This document shows positions 11,398 through 22,500 of a stretch of DNA of 64,000 bases, piece by piece. Numbering within the stretch: position 1 is the stretch's first letter; each line of letters begins with the position of its first letter. The position numbers were made by a program, and so were the translations under genes. The stretch is from Deroplatys truncata (Eukaryota > Arthropoda > Insecta > Mantodea > Mantidae). The notes under the pieces were generated by a model, which saw nothing but the letters and a program-made list of their open reading frames with translations, did not search any database and was not told the DNA's origin. The stretch covers positions 111,037,192 to 111,101,191 of the forward strand of contig CM060978.1 of NCBI GenBank assembly GCA_030765065.1, written 5' to 3'.

Positions 11398-12611
11398 CAG
11401 AATGGGCACAAAGTCCCGTCACCCCCATAATTAACACTGTATAACGAAACTGCAATTTTCTTTTTTATATTTCAGATATAAACAATGGCTAATACAAGTG
11501 GACTATACCATTGAAGAACGGATGTCACAAGCACTTGGGTTCACGAGAACCACCTCCAAAGGGAACACTTTTGCATTGGGGACAGAAACTGTGTTCTACC
11601 GGCAGTGTTAAGGATAAACCACGAAGTGGTAAGCCATCAACAAGAGGGGAACAATGCAGAGACTTTGTGGAGTCAGTTAAAAATCACCAATGAAGTCAAC
11701 TCGCAAACGATCCGCGAAACTGCGTATATTCTGGTCAACTCCGCTCATATAAATTGACTTAAAATTGCGTCCATATCGAACAAAACATGTTCAAGAATTA
11801 AGTGACTGATTTAACTCGAAGGAAGATGGCATGTGACGCACTTCCTTAGGTGTTTGTCACTATCCTGAAACGTGGCAAAGTGATTTTCAGTTATGAATGT
11901 GCGATATATCGAATTTCGCGATCAAGAAATGTTGTCTTCTAGTCGAAGGACAACCCTTATTTTTATGAGGAGATTGAGAATAACCCTCCCCATGTCATGA
12001 TAGGGGCTGGTATGGACAGTAAACAAATTTAAGGTCCGTATGTTTTTGAACGATCTGTTGGCCAACATGAATATCTTGATATGCTAAGAACATGGTTCAT
12101 ACCCCTTTTGGAAACCCGAGGGGTCAAGAAGACATGTTGGTTTCAGCAAGACGGAGCGCTTCCTCATTTTGCCGTTTCGGTTCGAGAATATCTCAACGAG
12201 GAGTTTCCAGAACGATGGATTGGCCGAGGATCGCCTTCATTGCCAGCTCCACTTAACTGGCCACCTCGAAGTCCTAACCTAATGACATGTGACAATACGC
12301 TCTGGGGATCATCAAGGACAGTGTTGCAGCGCAATGTTATAATACGATTGATGTATTGAAAGAAGCTGTGAGACTTGCTTTCAGACAGATTACTCCAATA
12401 ATGCTGAAAACAATGTCCCACAGAACCTGGCGACGGACTATTTTGTGTTGTGAGCATGATGGTGCCCATACTGATGTTTTAGACATTTACATTAAAGCAA
12501 ACAGATGAACATTAAGATATAAAACAATATCTATAGTGTGTACATGTATTTATAATTAAAGGTTGAATACTTATTTTAAATTTAATTGGGGGTGACTTTG
12601 TGCCCATCCTG
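11398..12611 (+). mobile_element. Tc1/mariner superfamily element of the DD41D type
   Basis: The left end reads CAGAATGGGCACAAAGTC followed by TCACCCCCATAATTAA after a 3-base insert. The right end on the other strand reads CAGGATGGGCACAAAGTC then ACCCCCAATTAAAT. That gives about 30 bp of matching TIR. The enclosed 1.2 kb holds a relic transposase. I could not confirm a TA duplication directly beside the tips, so the exact ends may be a few bases out. Confidence 0.85.
11485..12508 (+). pseudogene. DD41D-type transposase relic with Asn at the third catalytic position
   Basis: In order: a start with YTIEER (helix-turn-helix), GSVKDKPRSGKPSTRGEQCR (linker and second helix-turn-helix, near 11585-11660), and a middle part with stops. 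The best-preserved stretch (12081-12359) contains WFQQDGALPHFAVSVREYLN, then ERWIGRGSPS and SPN. The second catalytic aspartate is the D of QQDGA. Forty-one residues follow before the expected third aspartate, which here is asparagine (RSPN where relatives have RSPD). The tail HDGAHTDVLD lies at about 12448-12484. Several frame changes and stops make it inactive. The 41-residue spacing puts it with the DD41D group (rosa-like elements of flies are the known example). Family placement rests on the motif spacing and is moderately sure. Confidence 0.8.
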
Positions 12612-13751
12612 GAAAGTTTATATCGCCCTACATTGTTTTTCAGGCCAGTCACGTAGAGAACTGATATAGGCCGGGCGGATTCAAAAGTTGATTACCTAAG
12701 GTGGAAACCTTACAGAGGGAAAAACACAATGTTGATCTAGAGGAATGGGCACTTCGATTCTGTCGTGGTTATACTTTAACATCTTTCATGGTATTCTCGA
12801 GTATTTCATTCTCAATAAATGCTCTTTCCGATTATTTCTCTGTTCTACAATTTTTTCTTTCAAACTATAAATACTTAGCTTTTTTGTGATTGGTGTTGCA
12901 ATCACGTTGTGAAACATCATATGTGTCTTTCCTTATCTTTTTATTTAGGTTTGTTCCTATTGTGGAACACGTTTCTTTAAATGCATTTAATTTTATTTTC
13001 AAATACTCGTTTCCTCTGAATGATCTTCTTAGTTGTTAATTATAAATATCGTTGTCGTGTATATAAGTATTTAACATACACTGGAAATGAGCTTGACTAT
13101 AGCAGAGGAAATGCTGCAAGGTTTTCTCACATAAAGGTAAGGTTTTGACATAAGCTCACATGCATGCTTTACTACCATAAACCGTGTTTTCCCTCTTCTC
13201 AGGTGCTAAATTGTAAGTATCTATAGAACAACTACTCCATGGTATTTTCAATGAAAATTCCAAATCACCTTTGCAAGTATTTTCTTGTATGACTCCAACA
13301 TTTAAGTTGAGGCTGTACAATATCTCCAAAACCAAGCGTTGTAGAAAGAAATGTTTTGAATAAAAGTTGCTGGATATTATGGGGGAAAGTAAATGCCATT
13401 AGTCGTGTTTTATTTGTAGGACATTGTGATGGTCATTTTAGGATAAATTTAATTTTTTTAAAATGGGAACCTACATTTCTTATGTTGTTTTTTTCTCTCC
13501 TCATAAAAAACTAAGCAGCATTTTATAAGCACTTTGCAATTGTTCTTACAACGAACGTAAATAACAGCGAAAATTCTGAATGACTGTGCACGAGAGCGCA
13601 ATGAATGGTTGGACCATTCATGGATGGTAATTTGAGAGTCAAGTTACGTTTCCTAATTGAGAACTAACATTTTTATTTTGCTTCCTTATTCCTCACAAAA
13701 TAAACAGCTTTTTATAAACCATTTTCTAATGAGAAAATTTACTTGTGTTTT
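12612..13751. other. Noncoding stretch with a worn direct repeat
   Basis: Nothing coding recognised. Sequence near 13470-13550 resembles 13660-13740: both have a T-rich run, a CTCAYAAAA-like step, then an AGC...TTTTATAA block. This suggests an old local duplication about 170-190 bp apart. Confidence 0.35.
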
Positions 13752-14509
13752 ACTTTCCCTAGCACCTACCTACGTAAAGGAAGTATTGCATTCCACCTTA
13801 AAATACCATTTACAGATTTCACCGAAAATGCAGATTTCGAGGTGTGTGTGTGAACAGCATAATTCAAAATGAAAAGTCGATCATACTGTATATTTAAGCC
13901 CAACCTCTTCCAGAGATGCGACAAGATGATTCTCAAGAAAATTTCCCCACCCCAAACCACTCTTTACATGGTAAAACGTACGTTATCTTTTACTTTCTCT
14001 ACAATTTTGATTTAGATGCTATATGTTTAAAGTACTTCATAACTAATACCATGTATATCTTGAATTTTTTGCGAATAATCTGTGAAGTTCTGTTTAATTT
14101 TGTTTAATTTTGCATAACTGAAAAACCAGCAGATACAGATAAAAACTTACTACGGGACACATGTAGATCTTGTAAAAGCACGCAATTTGTGTCAAAAATT
14201 TTCCACCCGTTTTTTGACGTTGCAATGTTGGACCTTTCTCAAGAGTGCGTGCGTCTTCTAACGGACATGCTTGAAATTTTGGGATTTCTTTCTTTCTACC
14301 GCAAGAGCTTGTTGACACAAATAAACATTTGAATGTTGTTTTCGCATTCTGTAACCTTGCAACTAACATTTGTTGCTTAATTTGAAGTCGTTCCTGAGCA
14401 AAAATGTGTATCGTGATTAAGCAGCATTGTTAGAAGAATCACTTTGTATATGTATAGTTTATAATACACTACAACGGATATATGTGAATTTGTCATTGGC
14501 AGAGAAAGT
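13752..14509 (+). repeat. GT-TIR dispersed repeat, copy with almost no microsatellite
   Basis: Starts ACTTTCCCTAG and carries GGAAGTATTGCATTCCACC, GATTTCACCGAAAATGCAG, then only a short GTGTGTGTG before GAACAGCATAATTCAAAA. The CCCACCCCAAACCACTCTTT block and a GCATAACTG stretch follow. The end GCAGAGAAAGT at 14499-14509 matches the tip of the 9518-10400 copy. The interior of the 3' half is more diverged. Confidence 0.65.
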
Positions 14510-15271
14510 TGTGTGAAGCACCACATCTGACTTTCTAAAGTGTGATTTTTACATTAACCCTACAATGCTGAATGAAATGCAGCTGTAAAGTAGGTGGTAT
14601 AGGCTCGCAGGTGCTGGGTGGAACACAACTGCGCAATCTCAGAGATGTTTCCTTGATGGTAGTGGCACGATCAGCAGTGTTGCAAACTGAGTTTTCTCCC
14701 ACTTATTTACTGGTTTGTCAGTAGGAAACGACTTACCCTCCTGATGTATAAGTTAGGTAACTTTAAAGTAAACAAAGAAAAAGCTGTATTTTATATTGCG
14801 ATGAGATTCATGTTATGTGATACTGTAATGTCACTCTTGGGGTTTAGAATACCATAGTGGTTGAAGGACTGCATGCTCAGTGATAGAGAATTGATCTTAC
14901 TACACCTACTATCTTATGTATTACTCTTCTGCGGGCTTACGTCGCACAAAATGAAGCCAGTTGGATGTTCGGTCAATTACCTACTGACACAAGCATACTA
15001 AACATAACAATATGCAGATTTCAGCTGGTCCATGAAGTTTGGAAATATAAGTATAGCTATTGTTTTTGGTTTGTTTGTCAATTGAATTTAGCTGAATCTT
15101 TACATGCATCTGAGATTTATTTGTTTGTATTGAAGAAATCCAGACGTTGCACATATTCCTACAAACTATTGCACAAGTAAATTTTGACACAATGTGAAAA
15201 ACACAACTTGGATTTTAATATACTAATAACATTTCTTCCCCCTTTGTGTCTGTGTGTCTCTCTCACATACA
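14510..15271. other. Noncoding stretch, nothing recognised
   Basis: No domain or repeat noticed. The two overlapping frames at 14965-15190 on opposite strands have no known motif. Confidence 0.5.
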
Positions 15272-15273
15272 TA

Positions 15274-16573
15274 CCCGGTGTGATAAAAAATTAATGGGAA
15301 TTTTTGTTTTTCTTAAAGAATTTTTATTTAATCATCAGCATAAACTTTATTCTCTCGAAAGTAATCCCCCTCAGATATAATACACTTGTACCAGCGTTAT
15401 TTCCAATCTTGGAAGCCTTCTGGAACTCACTTTTCGATATGGTGTTCAGCGACTTCAGTGATTCTGTTTTTATCTCATCAATGCTGGCAAAACGTCGTCC
15501 TTTTATGGTTCTCTTCACCCTCGGGAATAGAAAGAAGTCGCAGGGGGCCATATCCGGCGAATACGGTGACTAAGGCAGCATAACGGTTTTGTTTTTTTCC
15601 AAAAAGTCACGAATAAGCATTGAGGTGTGAGCGGGTGCATTATCGTAATGCAATTTCCAGAATGGTTCTGCCACAATTCTGGTAGTTTTCTTCGGATTGC
15701 TTCACGCAAACGGCGCATAACTTCCAGGTAATATTTTTTATTGACCGTACGACCTGACGCACTATCGCATTGTAATCGAAGAAGACAGTGAGAAGAACTT
15801 TCACATGTGGTCGAACTGATGCAATTTTTTTCGGTCTTGGCTCTTCAGGCAGTTTCCATTGGAACGATTAGGCCTTAGATTCGACGTCATACCCATATAC
15901 CCATGTTTCGTCACCTGTTATAACCTTCTTTGGAAGTTCTGCACCGTTTTCGACTTCATTTAACAATTCCTGAGCGATGTCTACGTGACGTTTTTGGTCG
16001 AAATTCAACAATTTTGGAACACACTTTGCTGCTACACGTTTCATGCCCAAAACATCCGAAAAAATTACTTGGCATTAGTCAAAGGATATGCGGACATCAT
16101 CAACAACCTCTCTGATGGTAATTCGGCGATTTTATAGAACCATTTTCTTTGCTTCTTCCACATTGACGTCAGTAATTGATGTGTTAGGGGATCCAGGGCG
16201 GTCGTCGTCTTCAACGTCTTCTCGACCCTCTTTGAAAGGTTTATACCACTCGTAAACTCTTGTCTTACTCATAGTAGATTCGCCAAAAGCCACAGTCAAC
16301 ATTTCGAATGCGATGCTACACTTTATTACGTTTTTCAAACAAAATTTAATGTAAAATCTTTGATCCATCTTTTTCGAAAGTAAAAATTCTCCGAACACTC
16401 GAAAACACGCATAACTTTTTCGACTGTCATCAATAAACGAAATATTCAAAACAGCTGAAAATGTAATCATACATCAGGAACATGTATACCAACAATATAA
16501 AACAAGTTTTGAACACCGAATGCATAAAACTGCGAAATTAAAAAAGTGCCCGTTATTTTTTTATCACACCTCG
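15274..16573 (-). mobile_element. Mariner transposon with TIRs and flanking TA on both sides
   Basis: The left end is CCCGGTGTGATAAAAAATTA and the right end, on the other strand, is CGAGGTGTGATAAAAAAATA. The core GGTGTGATAAAAAA is shared, with weaker matching further in. TA flanks both tips (15272-15273 and 16574-16575), the mariner target duplication. The 1300-bp length and the single minus-strand transposase fit a full-length element. Its right end lies directly against a GT/CG microsatellite and its left end follows a GTGTGTCTC run, so it seems to have landed in simple sequence. Confidence 0.93.
15324..16368 (-). pseudogene. Mariner transposase relic, nearly full length
   Basis: ATG at 16366-16368 gives MDQRFYIKFCLKN, a helix-turn-helix start. 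ESTMSKTRVYEWYKPFKEGR and a DDRPGSP linker follow. A second helix-turn-helix has RRITIREVV near 16130, just after a stop. The next block has LNFDQKRHVDIAQELL. The first catalytic aspartate is D of GDETWVYGYD (15910-15912). The second is in HYDNAPAHTS near 15640. The third is in SPDMAPCDFFLF near 15540. RTIKGRRFASIDEIKTES follows. I count at least two stops and two or more frame changes, so it is dead but much better kept than the copy at 7261-8500. The family cuts and pastes DNA at TA sites. Confidence 0.92.
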
Positions 16574-16575
16574 TA

Positions 16576-16588
16576 TGTACGTGTGTGT

Positions 16589-16619
<31 letters not shown>

Positions 16620-16645
16620 CATGTGTGTGTGCGCGCGCGCGCGAT
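16576..16645. repeat. (GT)n/(GC)n microsatellite
   Basis: A GT run with a few A and C interruptions passes into a short alternating GC tract at about 16630-16642. It directly abuts the mariner right end. Confidence 0.9.
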
Positions 16646-17021
16646 TAAAAAATAGCGAAACCAAAGCTATCTTTCTGAATGAGGTTGGTCATGGACATGG
16701 CCATGGTCATTCGATTGTCATAATCCGTTCTTCGTATATTACAGTTTCTCCATAAAGTATACGACTATGACAAATTGTTTGTACTATTTTATTTCTTCTT
16801 CTGTTCCTCCTCTCTCTTATTTTCATCAAGACTGAGCGAAAACAGTCGCGCATACATGCCATAAAAACATAAGAGCTAAAATAATCGACAAGAACAGTAC
16901 ATCATATCACGACGTGTAAGCAGCACAGAGTGAAGGGAGGAGAGTGAGTGAAAGAGAATGGGAATTGAGAGAGGAAGAAAGATGCAGAGTTAAGAATTAA
17001 GAGGTAAAGATAGAAATGTAG

Positions 17022-17085
17022 GAAGGAAGGAAGGAAGGAGAGAGGGAAAAGAGAGATGGAGTTTCAGACTGACTGTAAGAGACAC

Positions 17086-17141
<56 letters not shown>
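17022..17141. repeat. (GGAA)n patch followed by a long (GA)n microsatellite
   Basis: A short GGAA run sits near 17022-17039, in a purine-rich zone that extends back to about 16930. It is followed by about 26 uninterrupted GA units at 17088-17141. Long purine/pyrimidine strand bias of this kind can form triplex DNA. Confidence 0.9.
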
Positions 17142-17148
<7 letters not shown>

Positions 17149-17348
17149 TATTTAACTCACATTGACTTGGAATGTGTAAATCCATTGTGCTCGAGTGACA
17201 TTTCTTTATCTATTCTGAATATTGTTTGTCTCATATTTTTAAGAAAGGAAAAAGTGAAGAAGATTTGGTTAAAAAATCCACTTCGGGAACGCAATTGAGT
17301 TTGTATGTTTTAACAGCTGAGCCCACGAACAGCATACTTGTCGGTGTA

Positions 17349-17384
17349 TTTCATTAGCTCACGTCTTGGCGAGCTAATGAATAC
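17349..17384. repeat. Short perfect hairpin
   Basis: TCATTAGCTC (17351-17360) and GAGCTAATGA (17371-17380) are exact reverse complements around a 10-base loop. Pairing continues imperfectly outward through GGTATT-like flanks. It could be a solo hairpin or the tip of an unrecognised element. No T-run follows. Confidence 0.5.
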
Positions 17385-17571
17385 CTAGATCAAGCATTGT
17401 TGGCGAAGTGGTATGTAACCATTTTTAGGAGAATTTAATACCCACTAATATGCAGCTTAAGAATATGTGGAAGATGTTTTTTTTTAATTTTGATTTCCTT
17501 TATTTACTTTTTTGAGGCCTAATGTTTAAATTTGCTACCAGGAATCTACATAGTATGTACACACAGAAAGC

Positions 17572-17645
17572 GTTCATTACATTCTGTACACAAATTCGAT
17601 AACCAGATTTCATCTGAATACAAGTAAAGTATTTTTAAAAACAGG

Positions 17646-17699
<54 letters not shown>

Positions 17700-18370
17700 T
17701 ATGAGCAACATCATTCAAAAACGGAAAACTTTATATTTAGGCTTAGTATGTTCCAAATTTGTAACACAGATATATCAGCCACCCCAAAATTGGAAAATTG
17801 CCATTTGTGAAAACTGGATCTAATAATTTTCATTAAAATAACATATATTTAAGATATTTATATTATAAATAAAATGTTTATCTTGAATTGTCTGGGAACA
17901 GCTTGTGAAGTTCTCTACATTTGGCAGGATTATTGTATATTTTTTATAAAGACTAAACCGTAAAGAGACAGACAAAAGCTGTAGATCTCTTTAAAACACA
18001 CAATTTATTTCAAATTATATTTCTGTACCATTAGGTATTATCAGATATCAGGTGCCATTGATTTGAAATTTTTCAATACTTTTGTCATTTCCTAAAGTGC
18101 CATCACTATTCAGTTGTTTCTCGCAACGTCATGTCAAGAAAATGGAATTTCAAGGTCAGTATATAGCGACCAGCTTTTAAACATTTAATTATCGCTTCGA
18201 TTTCCTGTATGCCCCTTGTAGGTACGTACAACAAAATCTATCATGATATTACTTCCACAAACTTTGATCTTGATTAGCACTAATAGAAAATAATTAGAAA
18301 AATAAGCTTTTACAATAATAGTAGGTATGTAGACACTAGATAAAAATAAACGGTAGTGGCTAGAGAAAGT
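17572..18370 (+). repeat. GT-TIR dispersed repeat, copy with a pure (GT)n
   Basis: Carries the usual order: CAAATTCGATAACCAGATTT, a pure (GT)25 at 17649-17698, GAGCAACATCATTCAAAAAC, CACCCCAAAAT, CATTAAAATAACATAT, a block with AAGACTAAACCGTAAAGAG, and the end AGAGAAAGT at 18362-18370. The 5' tip is lost. Confidence 0.7.
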
Positions 18371-18750
18371 AACATTTTTTCGAATGATTTGGACGCTCGT
18401 GCAGCAGATACTAGTGCACGTGCTTGACAAACTTCCTCTTCCACAAAAGAATTGTGAATCAAGTTTATCGCCGTTTGTTACAAAGACTGATCTGTTATTG
18501 TCTCCTTGTCAACAGCAAGTGCGTGGCGCTGCCTACGTCCGCAACAGTGCAGTTGACGGGTTTAAACTGCGAATAGCATGCTCTACAAACAATGCTTCAC
18601 CCAATTGTCCAACAACTGAACAGACTGGTAATAAGAACCATCCTTGTCGTACACCTGTAACTCCTATACAAGAGCCACTAAAATAAATCGGGTATATCTA
18701 ATTATTACATATATTTTTTTCGGTAGTATCGGAAAGTGAATATCTTTTCG

Positions 18751-18885
18751 CTTTCTCTACTACGTATAGTAAGTAGGGGAAGTATTGTATTCCATCCAAA
18801 AATTCCATAGCAATATTTCACCGAAAATATGTTTTGAGGCCCTCTGAACCAAAAAAAAGAAGCATTTTTAGTAAAACACCCGCCC

Positions 18886-18921
<36 letters not shown>

Positions 18922-19588
18922 GAGAGAGAGAGAGAGAACACCATAACTCAAAAACGAAAAATTAAGCTCAGTATCTTCCAAAAATACACGTACATTTTCA
19001 AGAATATCTCCCACCCCTAATTACCATTTCCATGGAATCATTTTTCTAATTTTTTTATTTTCTAAAAATGGTTAACATACCATATACTAAACATATTTAC
19101 ATAAAAATAAAATGTATATCTTGAATTTTCTGGGAATACGCTATGAATACCTCTTCATTCGGAAAGAATTTTGTATAATCTTGAATAGCTCGTATACTTT
19201 AAAAGCGATAGACGAAAGCTGCTACACAAAAATGTAAGCCTCTTTAAAACGCACAATTTATTTTAAATAATTCTCTTTTGGCATAAGTAATTTGCGAAAT
19301 GTGCGTTACTAATATTTCGAACTGATCAATGCTTTCATTCTTACCAAGTCTGTCGATTTTCAGTACTTCATCTCGATGTCATGGAAAGAGTATGGAACTT
19401 TAAGGCCAGCATATAGCGTCCAGTTCTTAAACATCTGACTGTCACTATTCCCTTTGTATCTATAACGAAATGTATAGTGTAGCTAATTCTGCAACGGTTT
19501 ACCTCGATTAAAATGAAGCAGATAGAAAAATATGATTTAGTAAGAAAGTTTGGATACCCACCAGTAAACGACAAAGGGTAGATAAAGT
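18751..19588 (+). repeat. GT-TIR dispersed repeat, copy with (GT)n then (GA)n
   Basis: Begins CTTTCTCTACTACGTATAGT and ends GTAGATAAAGT. It holds GGGAAGTATTGTATTCCATC, a microsatellite that changes from GT (about 18888-18918) to GA (about 18921-18937), and ACCATAACTCAAAAACG. The distal part is related to the 9518-10400 copy. After the tip, both copies share a GTGAGTGT(A/G)ACACAT stretch, so the true end may lie 20-30 bases further on. Confidence 0.75.
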
Positions 19589-19710
19589 AATGTGAGTGTG
19601 ACACATATAATTTTTTTTGGGAATGGCATATGGAGTAAGGTTACTTTAATATACTAATTTATTCTTTTTCTTCCCTTCAATTTTATACCAATGATTTTGT
19701 GATTATTATT

Positions 19711-20092
19711 CATTCATTCATTCATTATCTGATTACCCTCCTCTTATGTAGGACTTACACCCCCCAGGACTTACAAGCGGGTGCCTGGGGTCAGAGGCCT
19801 GTCGAGGAGCAGACACTCATGGATCAGACAGAGCATCCAGGATGGGTGATCAGCCCGATGCCTGGTATGGGATGAAGGAAGTAGATGAAACGAAATGTGG
19901 GTGAAATGGATGAAAGGAAAGGTGATGATGGAGCGTTGGTGAAATGAATGGCGGGGGAAATCGGAGAACCCGGAGAAAACCCGCCCAGACGCCGCTTCGT
20001 CCACCACAAATCCCACATGCAGGTCCCTGGGATTGAACCCGGGCCGCCTCGGTGGGAGGCGAGCGGTCTAACCACTCGGCCACGGCGCCGCC
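19711..20092 (-). mobile_element. tRNA-derived SINE (Ser/Leu-type head) with a 13-bp target duplication
   Basis: Read on the minus strand it starts GGCGGCGCCGTGGCCGAGTG, an A box with a long D-arm as in Ser/Leu tRNAs, and has the B box GGGTTCAATCCC (20029-20040). A body of about 300 bp follows and ends in an AATG-type simple tail. TGTGATTATTATT flanks it at 19698-19710 and 20093-20105, a clear target duplication. RNA polymerase III would transcribe it leftward. The same SINE recurs at 41388-41746. The three overlapping minus-strand frames across it are SINE artefacts. Confidence 0.92.
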
Positions 20093-20639
20093 TGTGATTA
20101 TTATTAATATCGCTTATTCCTCAGTAGGTCATATAGCACAGAGCTGGCACAGCAAATTGCGTTGATATGGAAAAAGACAGGGAAAACGAGGAGAGTTGCT
20201 AGCCTAGAGTGAGGTTAAAGAGCAGTAAATGAATTTTTATGGAAGAGATAGGGAAAAGAGGAGAGGTGCTATGGAGGCTAAGTATTGAAGGTGTTCGAGC
20301 GTAGTTCTGGTAAAAATTTAGCGTTCATTGGTATTGGAAGGGTATGCGCGTGTGCACGTTCGCGGTAGGATATGTTATATTTCGGACACTAGAACATGCA
20401 TTTAAGGCACTTTTGCGAGAATTTTAGGCTTTGGAACAGGTGCTATTAAGCCCTTTTATGCGCATTTGGAGCACCTTTAGGATCATTTTGAGAACTTTTA
20501 TCGAAACTGTGGTCACTGAGATATGTATTTTGAAGGGTTCTCATAGGACTATTCCAGGCGCTTTAAATGTATTCTGCGCTATGTATCAGATATTAGCACA
20601 AACGTTTAGAACATTTTAGACCATGGGCAGAGGAAATTT

Positions 20640-22500
20640 CGTTTTTAAACTATTTAGGAAAATGGCGAAGGTATATTCGTGTTATAAGCTACAGGCTTTA
20701 AGACAGTTTGAAGGTATTTTATGCGATTTAAAAGTATTTTAACACCTTTACAAGAATTTTGATGGCTTCTGGCAGGTGTATTTTGGGTACGTTGAAGGTG
20801 TTTTTAGTCTATGGATTAGGTATTGATACAGAATTTTATGACATTTAGGAACACGGACAGAGGAAATTTCAGGCATTTAAAAAGTATTTTGGAAACTGGA
20901 TGAGGTATTTTAATGATATTAGTACAGGTTTATAGAACATTTCAGGACATTCTGAAGCTATTTTGGGCAATTTCATGGATAATTCAGATATTAACACAAG
21001 TATTTTTGGGCAATTTCATGGGTAATTCTGTTATAAACACAAGTACTTTGGGCAGTTTTAAGGGTATTTATGGTATTAAGACAGATATTTTGGGGGTAAT
21101 GTAATGAATAATTTAGGAATTAACACAGGTATTTGGCCAATTTCATGATTAATTCTGGTATTATCGCAGGTATTTGGGACAAGTTTATGCTCCATTCTGG
21201 TATTAACATAGGTATTTTGGGGTAATTTCATGGGTATAATTGCCTATTATAATTTGTCCTTTGAGGCACTTCCGGCACCATATGTGGTGGGAGAGCTACG
21301 TGGCAACCTTTTGCAAGGAGAGGAACGGGATAGCGAAACGCTACCTGGCGCACTCAGCAACAATGTTGATTCATTATTACATATACACGACTAAATAAAA
21401 CAGCTTTATTACATTGTTAAATAAATAAGAAATCATAAGCTAACGTTCACTCTGCGAAACTACTAATACTACAGTAAAAACAATATTTATTACGGCCATT
21501 ATAATTATATATTTAATTATAGCGTTTCAAGGTGAGATAGCGGGAAAAGGGATGGCCATATGTTATTTGTGAGTAGTATATCTGATAACAGAACAAACAC
21601 TTGATAACAGAACCATATCAACGCATAAGAAACGTCGTAATAAGTCTTGCGCAAAATCCGCTCCATAACAATTTAATGTTCATGTAGTAAAGGTAAAATT
21701 TTAATAACAAATAGTTATAAAATTATAAAAAATAATTTATAAATTCTGTGAACCAAACTGTGACAAAGAGCACGTGCTAAATATTGCACTAAGAAGTGCT
21801 CAAAATCACGACAGAACTCACTGCTGAAAACTAAAGCTTTGTTTCATTCTCGCACACTTGTGCGTATTTCACATAATTATTATTTCTTATAACACTGCCT
21901 ACTGTTTATTATACATTACGTAAAGACCTGGTCTATTTGTTTTACACGTGCATTCATTTCTTCCAGGGCTCACCAGATAAAAACGTAATATATTTTAGTA
22001 CGGGTTAGCGTGTGCCAGCAGTATAAATAAATCCGTAAACATTATAAGTGTTAGGTTATGCTGGAGGTTATAGGGCTTTGCCGGGGGGTGGTGTTGGGCG
22101 GTACTGATGGTGTTTGTCACACACGTAGCTGCAGTGACGTGAACTGACAATGAGCTATCTCAAGGGACAAGTTATAATACGCCGAATAAAATTCAGGTAT
22201 TATTACTGGTATTTTAGAATAATTTCATGGGTAATTCTGATATTAACACAGGCATATTGGAGTAATTTCGTGGGCAATTCTGGATTTAACACAGGTATTT
22301 TAGACAAGTTCATGTGAATTTCGAACATCTACATAGGCATTTCGGATTTCTTTTATGGGTATTCGACGGTATATTTTATTACCTTTATAGGCAATTCGGG
22401 GTACTTTTATGAACGTTTACAGCACTGGAATAGGTATTTAGTATATTCTTTAGACATTTGATAATGTTTTATAGAGATTTTCTATCATATTATATCTCTT
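20640..22500 (+). repeat. Loose tandem repeat of about 43 bp in the left Polinton arm
   Basis: The recurring themes are ATTTTGGG.AATTTCATGGG followed by TAATTCTGGTATTAACACAGG. The clearest units are at about 20950-21240 and 22190-22320. Units vary in length and are heavily diverged. The array is split by the 919-bp element at 21253-22171. The same array, inverted, lies at about 36400-37280. Confidence 0.75.
21253..22171. mobile_element. Nonautonomous TIR element inside the Polinton array
   Basis: The left tip is TTTGTCCTTTGAGG. The right tip read on the other strand is CTTGTCCCTTGAGA. Both are flanked by TTATAA (21247-21252 and 22172-22177), which looks like the target duplication. The Polinton tandem repeat is interrupted exactly here and resumes afterward, supporting an insertion. 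There is no open frame of note. The TIRs are short (about 14 bp) and the superfamily is not assigned. Confidence 0.6.

Noticed and set aside
19771-20083. Three overlapping minus-strand frames of about 80 residues, with counterparts at 41442-41737
   Set aside because: They lie entirely within the tRNA-derived SINE. Such frames recur in every copy and do not indicate a gene.
20640-22500. A CRISPR-like array
   Set aside because: The units are contiguous, heavily diverged and lack distinct spacers. They are part of a Polinton arm in a eukaryotic genome.
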